Source: Ctena decussata (lineage: Eukaryota > Mollusca > Bivalvia > Lucinida > Lucinidae). Taken from it: 64,000 bases of DNA. Location: the NCBI GenBank assembly GCA_963989385.1, contig OZ022513.1, forward strand, positions 24,059,928-24,123,927. Reading direction: 5' to 3'. A program made the position numbers and the translations under genes. The notes below the pieces were generated by a model. The model ran no database searches. It was not told the DNA's origin and saw only the letters and a program-made list of their open reading frames with translations. The number at the start of each line of letters is the position of its first letter. Position 1 is the stretch's first letter. Positions 24,318 to 35,727 of this stretch are shown one piece after another.

Positions 24318-24533
24318 TAGTTTTAGAATAATTAAGAGTAGTTTTAAGAGTAGAGTAATTTTACCAGATATACATCAGTTGGAATAAGGTACTTTTAATC
24401 AGTATTTAAGTACTGATCCCAATGCCAGAGAACCAGAATCAACACTGAAACACTAACTTGATTGATGATATCCTCGGGGACAAATTTTCCACCAGCAGTG
24501 ATATCGGCCCAGTTGTTTTAATATAAACATATC

Positions 24534-24655
24534 CTGACCAATTTAAGTGCGACAGATGCGCGTTTCTGTATATATTTTCTTCAGTGTCGCTAACCCCCAA
24601 AAGTTTGAAAGAAAAGAGATGATGCGCAGGTCTCAGCAGGCAACGAGCATCCCTA
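24534..24655 (+). repeat. direct repeat R4, copy 2
   Basis: Same orientation as 22576-22697. The two diverge in their 5' half and are identical over the last ~57 bp. After CATCCCT the sequences part. Confidence 0.8.
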
Positions 24656-25503
24656 AACTGATGCTTTAGTATTTAAGAATGTTGCGAAGAAAGTTTTTAC
24701 TTGCCCACAAAAGCAGAGTTGAGATTTATGACTCATAAGCCCGTGATATAAAAAACAAACATACACATTTACTATAGTAGGTAATTCACAGTCTCATACA
24801 CTGTAAAAGCAATGTTCACCATTTAAACATTTGTTATTGTTTTTTTGTTTTTTTCAGGTTTGATTTAGATGCTTTGGATTGTGGGATTTCTCTTGAATTA
24901 AACGAGACAACCCTTGATAATGGTATTGCGTCTGTGCAATAAACGCCTAGGTTTCCAGTTATGCGAGGTAACTCTGTACATGCAAACAGGAAACACAAAC
25001 GTTGAAATTTTCCGTGGACAAATGTTTAGGCCACTAATTAAAAAGAAAGTAATTTGAAAATATTAAATTTGAAATCGCCGATATCACGATTATGTTACTG
25101 CCATTATCAAAACAAAGAAAGCATCCTGATTTTAACTTCTCATTCATATTAGATAAGGGCTTATCACCACTTGACGCAGCGCAGATAGGATGACACAGAA
25201 ATCTCATTTAGTGTTCAGCAACCCGAGTAAATATTTGACTTCTCTTGGCTAGAACAGATAATTAGAGCTAAACCAAACAGAGATGTTTTAAAGTACTAAA
25301 TTTGCTGATATGCAGTTCCAAAAATAGCACGTACATGTATACTTTATTTTCCTGAATAGTTAGGCAGCATTAATTTTTCTGATGAATGAATATAGACCTG
25401 AATCCAGATGCCTCTCTGCGTCCCTGATTTGAGTGCAATTTTATAGTATCCCTTTATAGTATTGATAAAGGGACCTCTGCGAGTTTTAATACAAACTTGC
25501 TTC
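24656..25503. other. intergenic, nothing firm
   Basis: A pyrimidine-rich tract followed by CAG at about 24839-24858 resembles a 3' splice site, but no conserved coding sequence follows. No gene call is made. Confidence 0.35.
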
Positions 25504-25507
25504 TTAA

Positions 25508-26034
25508 GGTAGGTTCCTGTACTAGCGATATCAGTTATGTTCACAAAATAATATTTTCCTTTTCTGCGTAGTATTGAATACTCTTATTTTTCAGAATCCG
25601 TTGCTACCGAGAAAACTGCTGGTGTCGTTTTTCCTCTGGTTTATTTTCTTTCATTGGAATTCCGTTTTAAAATAATAACCGTTACGTTGTTATGTGTCTG
25701 TAAGTGCGCGGTTTCTGGCGTCATTCTTCAAAGGTCAATTTTCTCTTGCCGTGAGCTCTCCTAGAGATCCCAGCATGGCGGACGAGTTACAACTATCCCA
25801 AAATGCAACGCAGCATGACGTCAGCTGTGTTATCTAATTTTGGCACGAGCTAAAAATAGCGCTAACTGGTGTGCGAAACAGAGTTAGGAAATCCCTTATG
25901 AAACAACTTTTCTAATATTTTTGGCTTTACACTTTTTAGTGAAACTTATTCATTCCCTTGTTATAAGTGTTTTCCGACAACTTGGAAAAAAATCATCAAA
26001 ATTATGATCATTTCCACACTACAGGAACCTACCA
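25508..26034. mobile_element. TTAA-flanked MITE, 527 bp
   Basis: Left end TTAA-GGTAGGTTCCTGTA. The right end is TACAGGAACCTACC followed by A and TTAA. The inverted repeats match over 14 bp and TTAA sits at both borders (25504-25507 and 26035-26038, one extra A at the right). TTAA duplication is the target preference of piggyBac-like transposases. No transposase ORF is present. Confidence 0.65.
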
Positions 26035-26117
26035 TTAAAGTTGTAAAAATAATTACTTATCTTCAAGATGTTTCTCTGATATTTAATTTTCTTAACTGCT
26101 TATGAAATGTAACAGTA

Positions 26118-26330
26118 TCCATAGCCTAGTAGCCATAAGGGTAGAGGGGGATAGAGGCCCATTGTGTCGTGCTTGAGCACAGCGTATCGCTGTCTTTTCC
26201 TTCCCTCGAAAAAGATACCCATGACAGGCTTTTCCAGTCGCCGGTTGGTCCAACCTTGATTCAAACCCTCGACCTTCTTCACCATAACCGAGCGTCTCTA
26301 ACGACTCGACTACGGCACTTCTCTGGACTG
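26118..26330 (-). mobile_element. tRNA-derived SINE, family S2, copy 1
   Basis: The reverse complement begins GTAGTCGAGTCGTTAGAGACG, which looks like a tRNA A-box region, and continues with a B-box-like GAGGGTTTGAATCAAGG segment. It shares GACTGGAAAA and the 3' block ending TACTAGGCTATGG with the plus-strand copy at 27597-27860. This is a polymerase III-type retroposon. It is not a functional tRNA gene. Confidence 0.7.
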
Positions 26331-26428
26331 CTGGTACAGTGCTTTAAGTTTATTTTCTAAATTCTGTCAAGAGACCAGGAGTGCCTTCATAGCTATATAG
26401 GTAAGAGACTTGTAAAACCTGGACCCAA

Positions 26429-26660
26429 AACCTTTTCCAGGCTCAACTGATCTGAGCATGAAATTTTACTCGCAAATAAATAGCAAATTACTGATAAGTA
26501 CAGTCGTATTCTTGCTCAGTGTAGCTGAGTATGAAATTTTCTCTGCCTATGAAAATGAAAATGCCAACATTAGTTGGCATTTTCATATTTATCAACAGAG
26601 AAAATTTCATGCTCAGCTGAGTTAGGCACGATAAAGGTTTTTTTAACCTTGGGGCTTGGT
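26429..26660. mobile_element. palindromic MITE, family M2, copy 2
   Basis: Matches the interior of the 10135-10381 element: GAGCATGAAATTTTAC, AAATAGCAAATTA, TTCTTGCTCAGT and the ATGCCAAC/GTTGGCAT hairpin. The outer ends are diverged. It is older or less constrained than copy 1. Confidence 0.75.
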
Positions 26661-27596
26661 ACACCATCATGACAGCAGTATCTACTTAAAGATAAGACAG
26701 AGTTTTCTCCATAAATCAAAGACAACCTTGTAATTTATCACACTTCTCTCTGTTTTGCTGCACATATTACATTTCAACACAACTTATGACTTTTTTATTA
26801 TTACATGCATTATTAACGAGCATTTAATCGTATTTGCGGGATTTAGTAGCTTAATAAGCAAATGTGGCCATGTAAAACGGGTCAGTGTCCAGAAAAGCCT
26901 TTTTAATCGTTGTACTAGTTACTGACCGGATGCTATTGCATGTACATGTAATCAGCCCCACCGGTACCGTTATGTTATATGAAGCAGTTGCAATAGCGTA
27001 TCAGCAGGGAGAAAGCTGATCAAATTTCTCGATTTTCAGTACAACGTATCTCCATGAATCCTTACATTGTTGATGCGAGCGGGATCGACTGACTGGATAT
27101 GCAGGCCGACCTTTACATTCGCTGTTGGCCTCATGCCGTAAGATTCCTTTCATATGTATATGATGTAGATTGATATTTTAATATTGACCTTATAAGGAGG
27201 CACTGTTCCAGATTTCACCTACTCCAGTAACTCAGATGAGATATATGATTTCAAATTCGTATCTAAAGCAAACAAAATTACACATTGTCCTATGTTTATT
27301 AGACGTTTTATGACTTGTGATAGACGGACAAGTATATCAACATCAAAACTTCAACTTATATAAAGGAGTCTCAGACACATTACTCAAAAGAAGCCTTTAC
27401 GTCACAACATTAACCGCGAAAGTTTGAAACATTGGGACACCTGGAATAATTGTTGTAACTGTCCTATAGCAGTTAGATTTTTACGGGTGTATAATCCCAA
27501 TGCATGTATCATTAAGAAAGGGAATGCAGAAAAGCATTCATCACGTTTGTCGGAAATTATTGCAGTCAAATGAGTCTTCTTTAAGAGATCTACAAG
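26661..27596. other. intergenic, nothing recognised
   Basis: No gene, RNA or repeat copy was recognised. Confidence 0.35.
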
Positions 27597-27860
27597 CTGG
27601 CGCAGTAGTCGAGCGGTTAGAGTGGCTCGGCTATTGTGCAGAAAGTCGCCGGAAGGTCGTGAGTTCGCGGCTCACCGTCGCTATCCGACGACTGGAAAAC
27701 TCTCTCTGTCAACCCAGCAGTAAATGGGTACCTTTTTCGAATTAGGGAAGTATAAGGCAGCGAAAGGAGAGAGATGGGCTCCGCCTTTCATCAGCTGTGC
27801 CCAAGATACAGTGGGTCTCTAACCCCCACTGCCCCTACGGCTATTAGGCTATGGGAAACC
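27597..27860 (+). mobile_element. tRNA-derived SINE, family S2, copy 2
   Basis: The head reads GGCGCAGTAGTCGAGCGGTT then AGAGTGGC, like a tRNA A box and D arm. A B-box-like GTGAGTTCGCGGCTC follows about 40 bp later. The body shares GACTGGAAAA and the 3' block CTATTAGGCTATGGGAAACC with the inverse copy at 26118-26330. The tRNA-like part lacks a proper acceptor stem, so this is a SINE. The 81-codon ORF over it is accidental. Confidence 0.75.
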
Positions 27861-27867
27861 TTTTTAC

Positions 27868-28222
27868 AAGCTGGAGTTTGTTTGGAAGTTAAACAGAATC
27901 TTGAAAACAAATGAGCCGCGACACGACACAACCAACAATGTGGTTGTGCACCAAGCGCAGACTTAGATAAGCCTGGACACTCGCCCAGTTTGATCAGACT
28001 CTTTGTTAAAAGCTCAAAGGGTAGCCAATGGTCTCAGCTACCTCCATGCGGACAACAAAGACTCTGGTCAGACTGGGTGGATGCCCAGGCTGATCTGAAT
28101 CTGCGCTGGGCGCACAACCACTTTGATGGTTTTCTCGCGTCGCGGCTCAATTATTATAGTTAAACCGAGAGATCCAAAAGCTGGAGTTTATTTGGAAGTT
28201 AAACAGAATCTTGAAAACAAAT
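27868..28222. repeat. 45-bp direct repeats bracketing a palindromic MITE
   Basis: The segment AAGCTGGAGTTTGTTTGGAA continuing to GAAAACAAAT at 27868-27912 recurs at 28178-28222 with one substitution. Between them lie the M1 element and about 28 bp of other sequence. Confidence 0.85.
27912..28149. mobile_element. M1 palindromic element, copy A
   Basis: One of ten copies in the window of a family that is about 238 bp when full-length, beginning TGAGCCGCGACACGA and ending with the inverse TCGCGGCTCA. The two halves are near-complete inverted copies, so the element folds into one long hairpin. Landmarks are GGTTGTGC, GACTCAGATCAGCCTGGGCA-type and GGAGGTAGCT. No coding capacity. Confidence 0.9.
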
Positions 28223-29579
28223 CTACTATTACTGCTTCAATTGAGACACAGACTTAGAAAAAAAAACATGAACTGCCTTCCTTAAGAAATTCCATTTAAA
28301 CAAATAATTATTAAGTATCTTACTAAAAGAAAGAAAATAAAAGATAAACTAAAACATGCAAGCGTAACAGACCATCCCTCTGAGTTGTCTCTTGCAGTGC
28401 AGATGAATTCCATCAACGAATGTAGGACTTAGGCATATCATGTCATCAAATTGGGTTTCTTATTCTCCAGAAACCTTGTTCCACAAATTTGACTTGAAAA
28501 TTATTGATCGTACTTAAAACTGAAACAATTTAATTACGTCATAAGACATCATGCTGGCTACAATTTAGCATGGTTTTGGAAACAGAACAGTTTGTATTTC
28601 TCAAATGAAGAAGAAATTTAGAGTCGCTGTACATGTATGATCGCATTTTCAAGAAACGGTTTCAGTCAGTAGGTAATTTAAAATCTCCATAGTCCTATCA
28701 GTGGTAAAAATCGTCGAAGCACAAATCCCTATAAAACTGGTACAGCCTTCAGGACTGATGATAAAATGTCGGTTGCTGTGCTTTTTGTGTCATATAAACT
28801 GGGAAAAAAGAAGGAATAAGGTATTTTGAATGAAACTTGACAAGTCTCTCCGTAGAAATACGGTTTTTGTTTCTGGTTCCCCGTTGGGCAATTAACTCAC
28901 ACAACAGCGAGACACAGAATGAGAGCCATGTCTTACATTGTATTTTTATCAACACTTAAACAACTGTACATTGTATTTTTATCTCCTGTACCTTGTATTG
29001 TTATCTCTTGTACCTTGTATTTTTACCATGTTATGAAACGTGTAAAATCGAAATTGGGTCATTTTAGTTGCCAATTAAAATGACCCAGATATTTTTCAAA
29101 TCATTTTTATGAGAAACGCAAGGACGTTTTAATCGATCACGATAATATACAATGAAGAAACTGTAGTGAGAAGTTTGCAGCGATACTTCTTGATGAAATA
29201 TTTCATGCTGATAGAGCAATGGAGCCTTTAAAAACCTGACGTTCCTGCAAATTTTCAAATCTCTTTCTGCCATCAGTAGAACGCTTGAGGGTTTCAAGAA
29301 TATATGCTTAATGTCCATAATGTCGTAGGAACGCAATATTTTTCTAGTAAGGATCAGTTTTAATTAGTTTATGCCCAGTTGAATGTCCTATCCTGATCAA
29401 ATGGATATGGCCATTTATGAATTAAGAGGGGTCTCGTTTAGTTTATTTTTCTATTATTTTGATTTCATTTCAAGCAGAAATACCTACATCATGTATTTGT
29501 CTTACACAAATAGTCTAGACCCTGTTCAGATATCGCATTTATATCTGGACCTGCACTGTTTGCACCTGTCCCATTTTGT
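28223..29579. other. intergenic with minor repeats
   Basis: No gene was seen. Three units of about 22 bp containing TGTACCTTGTATTTTTA lie at about 28965-29027. A perfect 11-bp-stem hairpin around GGTCATTTTA lies at about 29056-29085. A 30-bp block near 28686-28716 is an inverse match to about 10097-10130 (CTCCATAGTCCTATC). A fragment of family R3 lies at about 29515-29575. Confidence 0.5.
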
Positions 29580-29725
29580 CAGTTACTAGTGAAAGTAAGT
29601 GCATTTAGTACTGGTAAGTGGTTAACCGCTATAGAGGTCTAAGCCTGCGCAGTAATAGTGTGGTTAGGTTAACTGACCGTCCCGACATGACCATAACTGT
29701 TTACCGTGGACGTTAAACAATAACA
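29580..29725 (+). mobile_element. SINE-like dispersed repeat, family S1, copy 3
   Basis: Contains the family core: TTAGTACTGG, GGTCTAAGCCTGCGCAGTAA, TAGTGTGGTTAGGTTAACTG and TTACCGTGGACGTTAAACAA. It is close in sequence to the 38.9-kb copy. Confidence 0.7.
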
Positions 29726-30166
29726 CAAGAACCTGTCCTATTTACGGTATGCTGGACATTAGCGGGTTAATATTCAACAAATGTGTATATTATTTACAGA
29801 AACGTTAAATGCGGATATCAAAAGTTGACTATCAAAGGATATTGTGTAATTTGAGATGATGTTATATTGAACTTAAACTACTTTAAAGGTCAAAATTGTA
29901 TTCTGCTCTTAGATATTCCGTACAATACAATTTTACAGTTTGCAGAAAGAGAACATTGAACTTGACAGCACATCTGCAGACAAATTACTGCTTGCATGAC
30001 AGAAAACGAGTTCATCAAAGTGGTGATAGTCTGTCCTTTTATCTCAGTTGATATTAGACAAATGATCAAAAACGTATCATATATATAATTCCTGTAAGTA
30101 CACGAAATGCCCTAATGTATTTTCTGTCTGTAAGTTTGGATCACTAGTGCCATGATAAACAGTTGC

Positions 30167-30408
30167 TTAAGGTGAATGGGTACGCTTTCAGGGGCAGTAA
30201 TTTTTGCTATTTTCAGTTTTGCCTCAATTATCCATTGGAGTCAGCTCTTAAAGGAAAGAATTTGCTCCTCTAGGAGCAAATTTTTTCCGTTAAGAGTAGG
30301 CTCCCTTTTGGAAGGGTTTCATCCTTCAAGCGAACCGGAAGTCAGGAAAGTTGCTTTCCTTTGTAAAAAAATGGCGAGAAAACATGGAATTATTTCCACA
30401 CACCTTAA
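30167..30408. mobile_element. TTAA-flanked MITE, family M3, copy 1
   Basis: The element runs from TTAA-GGTGAATGGGTAC to CACACACC-TTAA. It contains a central hairpin (GAATTTGCTCC around AGGAGCAAATT). A relative lies at 39410-39637. TTAA at both borders suggests piggyBac-type mobilisation. The first part of a 204-codon ORF (30176-30790) lies in this MITE and is therefore not a conserved protein. Confidence 0.7.
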
Positions 30409-31473
30409 AAGCAACGACACATTCAGATTAGCCGGACTTCATCGGACTTCGAAAGTGCAGCACCTCGTTTTGATGCTGGAGTGGCGACGCCACTTAGCAA
30501 CCAAGTCCCGTTGCGGCGAATACTGCATGACGTGTGGCCCTAACAGGGGTTGTTTCAAGAGAGAAGGCCAAAGATTATTGATGATTGATGCATTTTTAAC
30601 GACCACAAGGATGGACGCACGATGCTTCGTAGTGCGGTCATGGATACGTTCCGCCGAGCTCGTTACGAAAATAGAAATACAAGAACGATTAACCTTACCA
30701 AAATGTACCTCAGACTGTTTTTCATTATCAAAGTATAGAGTTCCCAGGCTTACATGTACATACTGCTGTTGCCAAAGGCGAAGATTCTAATCAGACAGCG
30801 TGGACGAGCAGGCTGAGTCTTCGGTGCTTGCACTTGCCATATGACACATTTTCTAGTGGATGTGATAAATTACACTCCGCGGGAAATGAAAGTATACACT
30901 TTATGGCCAACTAATCGTGACTCCAATGCATTAAGCCATCAAAAACCGTTGTGAATCTTCAGCCTGTAACATCACAGTAAAACAATTTCAAGTACACTGA
31001 GAGCTTGCGATCATGAATAAGTACCCGAAATATTTACAAAATTGCAATAACCAACATGGTGCACGATGAAAAAGTACAAAATCAGCTTGTATGTATGATA
31101 TCGCTGGTCAGTTCATTCAATAATATCAATATACCACCTTATTTATTTATTTATTTTACCTTAGTGCAACTGTTTCATGCAGAAATGAAAATAAGGGAAA
31201 CATGGGTATTCAAAAAAGGTATATTTTTTGTCTCTTCCTATAGTGAATATAAACGATGTAGAAGATCAAGTTGGAGATCATATGAACTGAAGTTGTACAG
31301 ACGCATCAATCTGTATCCTTTCCTTACAGATTAGTATATACTTACGACTATGACAAACCTGGTCTTTGATTTCCTACTTCAAATAATTAAACGATAAACA
31401 ATTTTGATTCGTCTGGAAATAGTGTTTGTAATTCATCAGAGCTCCCTTGAAGGTAAGTGGGTACATTTTTGAG
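30409..31473. other. intergenic; open frame to 30790 not supported
   Basis: The frame open from 30176 to 30790 continues about 125 codons past the MITE, with several cysteines and basic residues. It has no motif I recognise, and it starts inside a transposable element. It could include a real exon but is not called. Confidence 0.3.
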
Positions 31474-31703
31474 CCACGTCATGTGCCTTCCAACAATGTG
31501 GCAATATTGTCAGATGATATTCAGATTATCCTTCTCATTTATACAGGGTAATCAGATACCTCACTTTGTCTCTATGGCTTACGTCACTTCTATTGATGAC
31601 TGAAGTGACAAGAGAAGGCTCTAACAAGACTGCACGTAAGTGGAGTCTAATCAAAATCTTTGCTTGTCACCAATGCCACATTGTTGAAAGTCACATGACA
31701 TGG
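31474..31703. mobile_element. terminal-inverted-repeat MITE, 230 bp
   Basis: The left end CCACGTCATGTGCCTTCCAA and the right end, in reverse complement CCATGTCATGTGACTTTCAA, continue into matching CAATGTGGCA. The arms are about 33 bp with few mismatches. No ORF and no clear target duplication. Confidence 0.65.
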
Positions 31704-31838
31704 TTCGATTATTTATTTGCCACTTGTTAAAAAAGGAACATTGCTTGTGAAGTCCTGTTTGACTTCCCTGGACGACAAAATCTTTCTAAAAGTGTGTCTA
31801 CGCTTAAAAGCAATAATAAGAGTTGACCACTATTCAAA

Positions 31839-31841
<3 letters not shown>

Positions 31842-31884
<43 letters not shown>

Positions 31885-32165
31885 GGGGGGGGGGACAAAA
31901 CTGAAACAATTGCTTCTCATGAAAGTGTTAGTTTATATGGTTGGCATTCCATGAAAAAAAGACAATTTGCCATATATACTAAAGTCAGCCGGTGCAGCTG
32001 GTTATATATTTCGTGTTTTTTTGTTTTTCTTTTTTTTTTTTTTTTTTCTTTTCTTTTTTTTTTTTTTTTTTTTTTTCGTTTGTTTGTTTTTTGTTTTGTT
32101 GTTATTATTGTTGTTTTTCTTCTTTTTGTTTTCTTTTTTTTTATTGGTGTTTTTTTCTCTCATTT
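31842..32165. repeat. (GT)n, G-run and long T-rich tract
   Basis: A (GT)n microsatellite at about 31842-31881 is followed by a short G-run. A T-rich tract occupies about 32020-32160. The overlapping poly-Phe and poly-Lys ORFs are low-complexity artefacts. Confidence 0.9.
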
Positions 32166-32194
32166 TTAGATAGATATTATCAACAAAATGGAAA

Positions 32195-32285
32195 ACTCTT
32201 ATCAGTCTGCGCGGCTGGAACACTCTGATCAGTCTCAGCAGATAGAACACTCTGGTCAGTATGCGCGGCCAGATCCGAGTATTTC
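32195..32285. repeat. 27-bp minisatellite, three units
   Basis: Units of the type CACTCTGATCAGTCTGCGCG follow each other with variation. The motif (TGATCAGTCTGCGC) resembles internal pieces of the M1 family, so the minisatellite may derive from it. Confidence 0.7.
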
Positions 32286-32507
32286 CTTTTCACACATGCG
32301 CTTAAGTCCCTTTTCATTTCTATTGTTTTTCGATGCCATGTCTTACATAGTAAGACTTTATCAGATGAAGAGTAGACATACTGAAATAGAAACTTAAATT
32401 GCAAATATGTGTATTTCTTTGTCTATACGAGGTCTCCGTATTGAAACGAACATCCAGGGCATTGAAAACAAGGCTGATAAAACAATCAGACTGGAGGCAT
32501 AACATTT

Positions 32508-32748
32508 TGAGCCGCAACACGATAAAACTAAAAACAAAGTGGTTGTGCGCCCAGTACAGACTCAGATCAGCTTGTGCATCTGTCCAGTCTGATCAGACTC
32601 TTCCCTAAGCGCTTAAAATGTAGCTAAGCGTCTAAGCTACCTCCATGCGGACAGCGAAGAGTCTGAACAGACTGGGCGGATGCCGAGGCTGATCTGGGTC
32701 TGCGCTGGGCGCACAACCACTTTGTTGGTTTTCTCGTGTCGCGGCTCA
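32508..32748. mobile_element. M1 palindromic element, copy B
   Basis: Full-length member of the M1 family. It starts TGAGCCGCAACACGA and ends GTCGCGGCTCA. The 5' arm is slightly more diverged than the 3' arm. Confidence 0.9.
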
Positions 32749-32990
32749 CTTTATATTTTGATCGCAGAAAGCAAGGGGTATTATAAAGTGTAAAATAAAC
32801 ACCATTAAGAAAATGTAAATAATGTATTTGAAGCCACATTTGTAAAAAGACGATTCGTTTTAAACTTTCTGCTGAACGTCAAAAGAAACGTCCCCACATT
32901 TATGATTTTGTAACTCGACCATTGCATCGGTTATGATTTTCATCCAGCCGCGGTACACGATGAAACTAGCATGATTTAAATCTTTAACTA

Positions 32991-35500
32991 GAACTGTCAG
33001 AGGATCTGACTATAGCCCCGCTGCATCATTTTAGTAATGCACTGCCATGTAAAAAGAGCAATAAATAAGTTGCAAAGGGAACTTAAACACAAATTTTCAA
33101 CATTCTAAAATATGAAAAGAAAAAAAAAACTAAATAAATAAAGAATGATTAAGAGTATTAATCCTGTTTGTCAATCCCACAGTACAACAACTCATTGTTT
33201 ATTTGTATACCAAATATGGAGTGTCTAGCTGGAACAGACCCTGAGAAAACTGACAAATTTACCTTGAAACAAAGAAAAATGGACTAATAAAGAGATGAAT
33301 GGGTGCATTGAGCCCGATTCTCAATCCCAGCATACAAGAACTCATCATCCATATGTATACCAAGTTTCAAGATTCTAGCTTCAATGCTTGTGAAGCTCTG
33401 ACACACATTTTCAATGATAACATGCATAATAGGGATAGAAAGAAAACTGGATAAAAAACAAGAGCAATTAGCCTGAGACTCAAATCCACAATACAATCAT
33501 CTATTCTCCATACGAAAGCCGGATAGGGACATTTCTTATTCTAACTTTTAACTTCTACTTTCTTACTTCTAACTTCTAACTTCGATGTTTGTATGTGCGT
33601 GTGTGTATGGGTGCATACGAGCATATTTATATATACGTTGTATGACTGACCGAGTATATGTCTACCCGTCAGTCTAATGTCTGCCTGTGTTTCCGTCCGT
33701 CCGTCCGTCTGTCCGCCTGTCTATCATATCAGTCTGTATTTATGGACGCCTTAAGTATGTACATACAAATGAACCGACTGACTGATTGACGGACGGACGG
33801 ATATCGAGCGACATGGAGACATACATACTTAAGGCGACCATAAATACAGACTGATATGATAGACAGACGGTCGGACGGAAACACAGGCAGACATTAGACT
33901 GACGGGTAGGCACATACTCGGTCAGTCATACAACGTATATATAAATATGTTCGAATGGAAGGGCGGTCAGACGAACGGACAAGTGATTTTAAGCATGCAC
34001 TGACGCACTGGTGCACTTTTCACACGTTCACACGCCCGCATGTATGCACGCTGCGGACGCGCATTCTCGTACGCACCCATACACACAAGGACATACAAAC
34101 ATCAAAGTTAAAAGTTAGAAGTTAGAGGTAAGAAGTTAGAAGTTAGAGGTAAGAAGTTAGAAGTTAGAAGTAAGAAGTTAGAAGTAACAAGTTAGAAGTT
34201 AGAAGTCAGAAGTAAGAAGTTAGAAGTTAGAAATAAGAAATGTCCCGATCCGGCTTTCGTATCTACGTCATGTTTGAAAATTGTAGCTTGCACAGTTCCT
34301 GAGAAAAACTGTGACACAAATTTACACCTACAATACAGAAAACTGGACAAATAAAAGGAAGAATATAAGAAATGAGCCCGATTCTTCTTCCGACAAAACA
34401 ACAACTTATCGTTTATATGCATACCAAGTTTCAAATTTCTAACTTTAATACACCCTGAGAAAACTCTGACAGAAATGTTCAATATTTACATGCAAAATAT
34501 GAAAAGAAAGAAAAATGGATAAAAATATATCCAGAGCAATGAGCCTGAGTCTCAATCGCACGATATAGTCACTCATTTTCCGTATGTATGCCATGTTTGA
34601 AGATTGTAGCTTGCACAGTTCAAGAGAAAACTGTGATACAAATTTACCCGGAAAAGACAGAAAAATGGATAAATAAAGGAAAGAATAAGAGCAATGAGCC
34701 CGATTCTTCTTCCTATAATACACCAACTCATTGTTCATATGTATACCACGTTTCAAGATTCTAGCTTTAATACTTTATGAGAAAACTCTGACAAAAATGT
34801 TCAATATTAACATGCAATATATAGAAAGAAAGAAGAGTGGATAAAAATGAAAGAAAAAAAGCAATGAGCCTGACTCGCAATCCCGTGATAAAATCACTCA
34901 TTCTCCATGTACACCATGTTGGAAGATTCTACCATGCACAGTTCCTGAGAAAATTGTGACACAAATCTACCCTTATAAGACAGAAAAATGGATTAATAAA
35001 GGAACGAATAAAAGCAATGAACCTGATTCTCAATCCCACAATACAACAACTCATCATCCAGCTACATATCAAGTTTCAAGATTCTAGCTTTAATACTTTA
35101 TTAGACAACTCTGACACAAATTTTCCATATTAACATGCAAAATAGGGAAAGAAAGAAAAAATAGATAAAAAATAGAAGAATAAAAGCAAAGAGCCTGTGT
35201 CTCAATCCCATGATACAATCACTCATTCTCTATATGTATACCATGTTTGAAGTTACTACCATGCACAGTTCCTGAGAAAACTGTGACACAAATTTACCCT
35301 GAAAAGACAGACAAACGGACAAATAACGGGAAGAATAAGAGAAATGGGCCCGCTTTACAATCCCACGATACAACAACTCATTGTCCATATGCAAACCAAG
35401 TAGTTTCAAGATTCTAGCTATAATAGTACCTGAGAAAACTGACACAAATTTTCACAAAAACAAATCTTACGGAATGACAGACAGACCAAATCCAGTATAG
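32991..35500. mobile_element. tandem-array element (family P-like, copy 3), interrupted
   Basis: Diverged units of about 170 bp contain CAATCCCACAATACAACAAC, ACTCATTGTCCATATG, TACCAAGTTTCAAGATTCTA and GAAAACTCTGACACAAATTT. The left margin begins near AGAACTGTCAGAGGATCTGA and the right margin ends near GACAGACAGACC. A foldback element (33513-34259) splits the array. The minus-strand ORFs over the units are by-products. Confidence 0.65.
33513..34259. mobile_element. foldback element nested in the tandem array
   Basis: Both ends are inverted copies: CGAAAGCCGGATAGGGACAT at the left, and CGAAAGCCGGATCGGGACAT when the right end is read in reverse complement. Next to them are (AACTTCT)n-type tandem repeats, much longer in the right arm. 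Long inner arms contain inverse copies of GTATGACTGACCGAGTAT and ATCATATCAGTCTGTATTTA. TA lies at both borders. The whole unit can form a very long hairpin with an asymmetric insertion in the right arm. Confidence 0.85.
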
Positions 35501-35727
35501 CCCCACTTTTTCAAAGCAATCTACAATGAAAGAGTTATCTCGCGTTCTCGAAAAGCTTAATACTTAGTTGCAACAGTTATCTTTCCTTTTCCAATAATTG
35601 TATTCAGGAATGTCATTGACATACAAATACATTAGAAAACGCTTCATTCGTTTAAATACTTTGACCGTTAGCCAAATGATTGCGGTTTGAAATTGGAAAA
35701 TTAAGGAGTGCCGCCAGACTGACTACT

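Noticed and set aside
32002..32250. Lys/Asn-rich ORF opposite Phe-rich ORFs
   Set aside because: Purely the translation of a T-rich tract on either strand.
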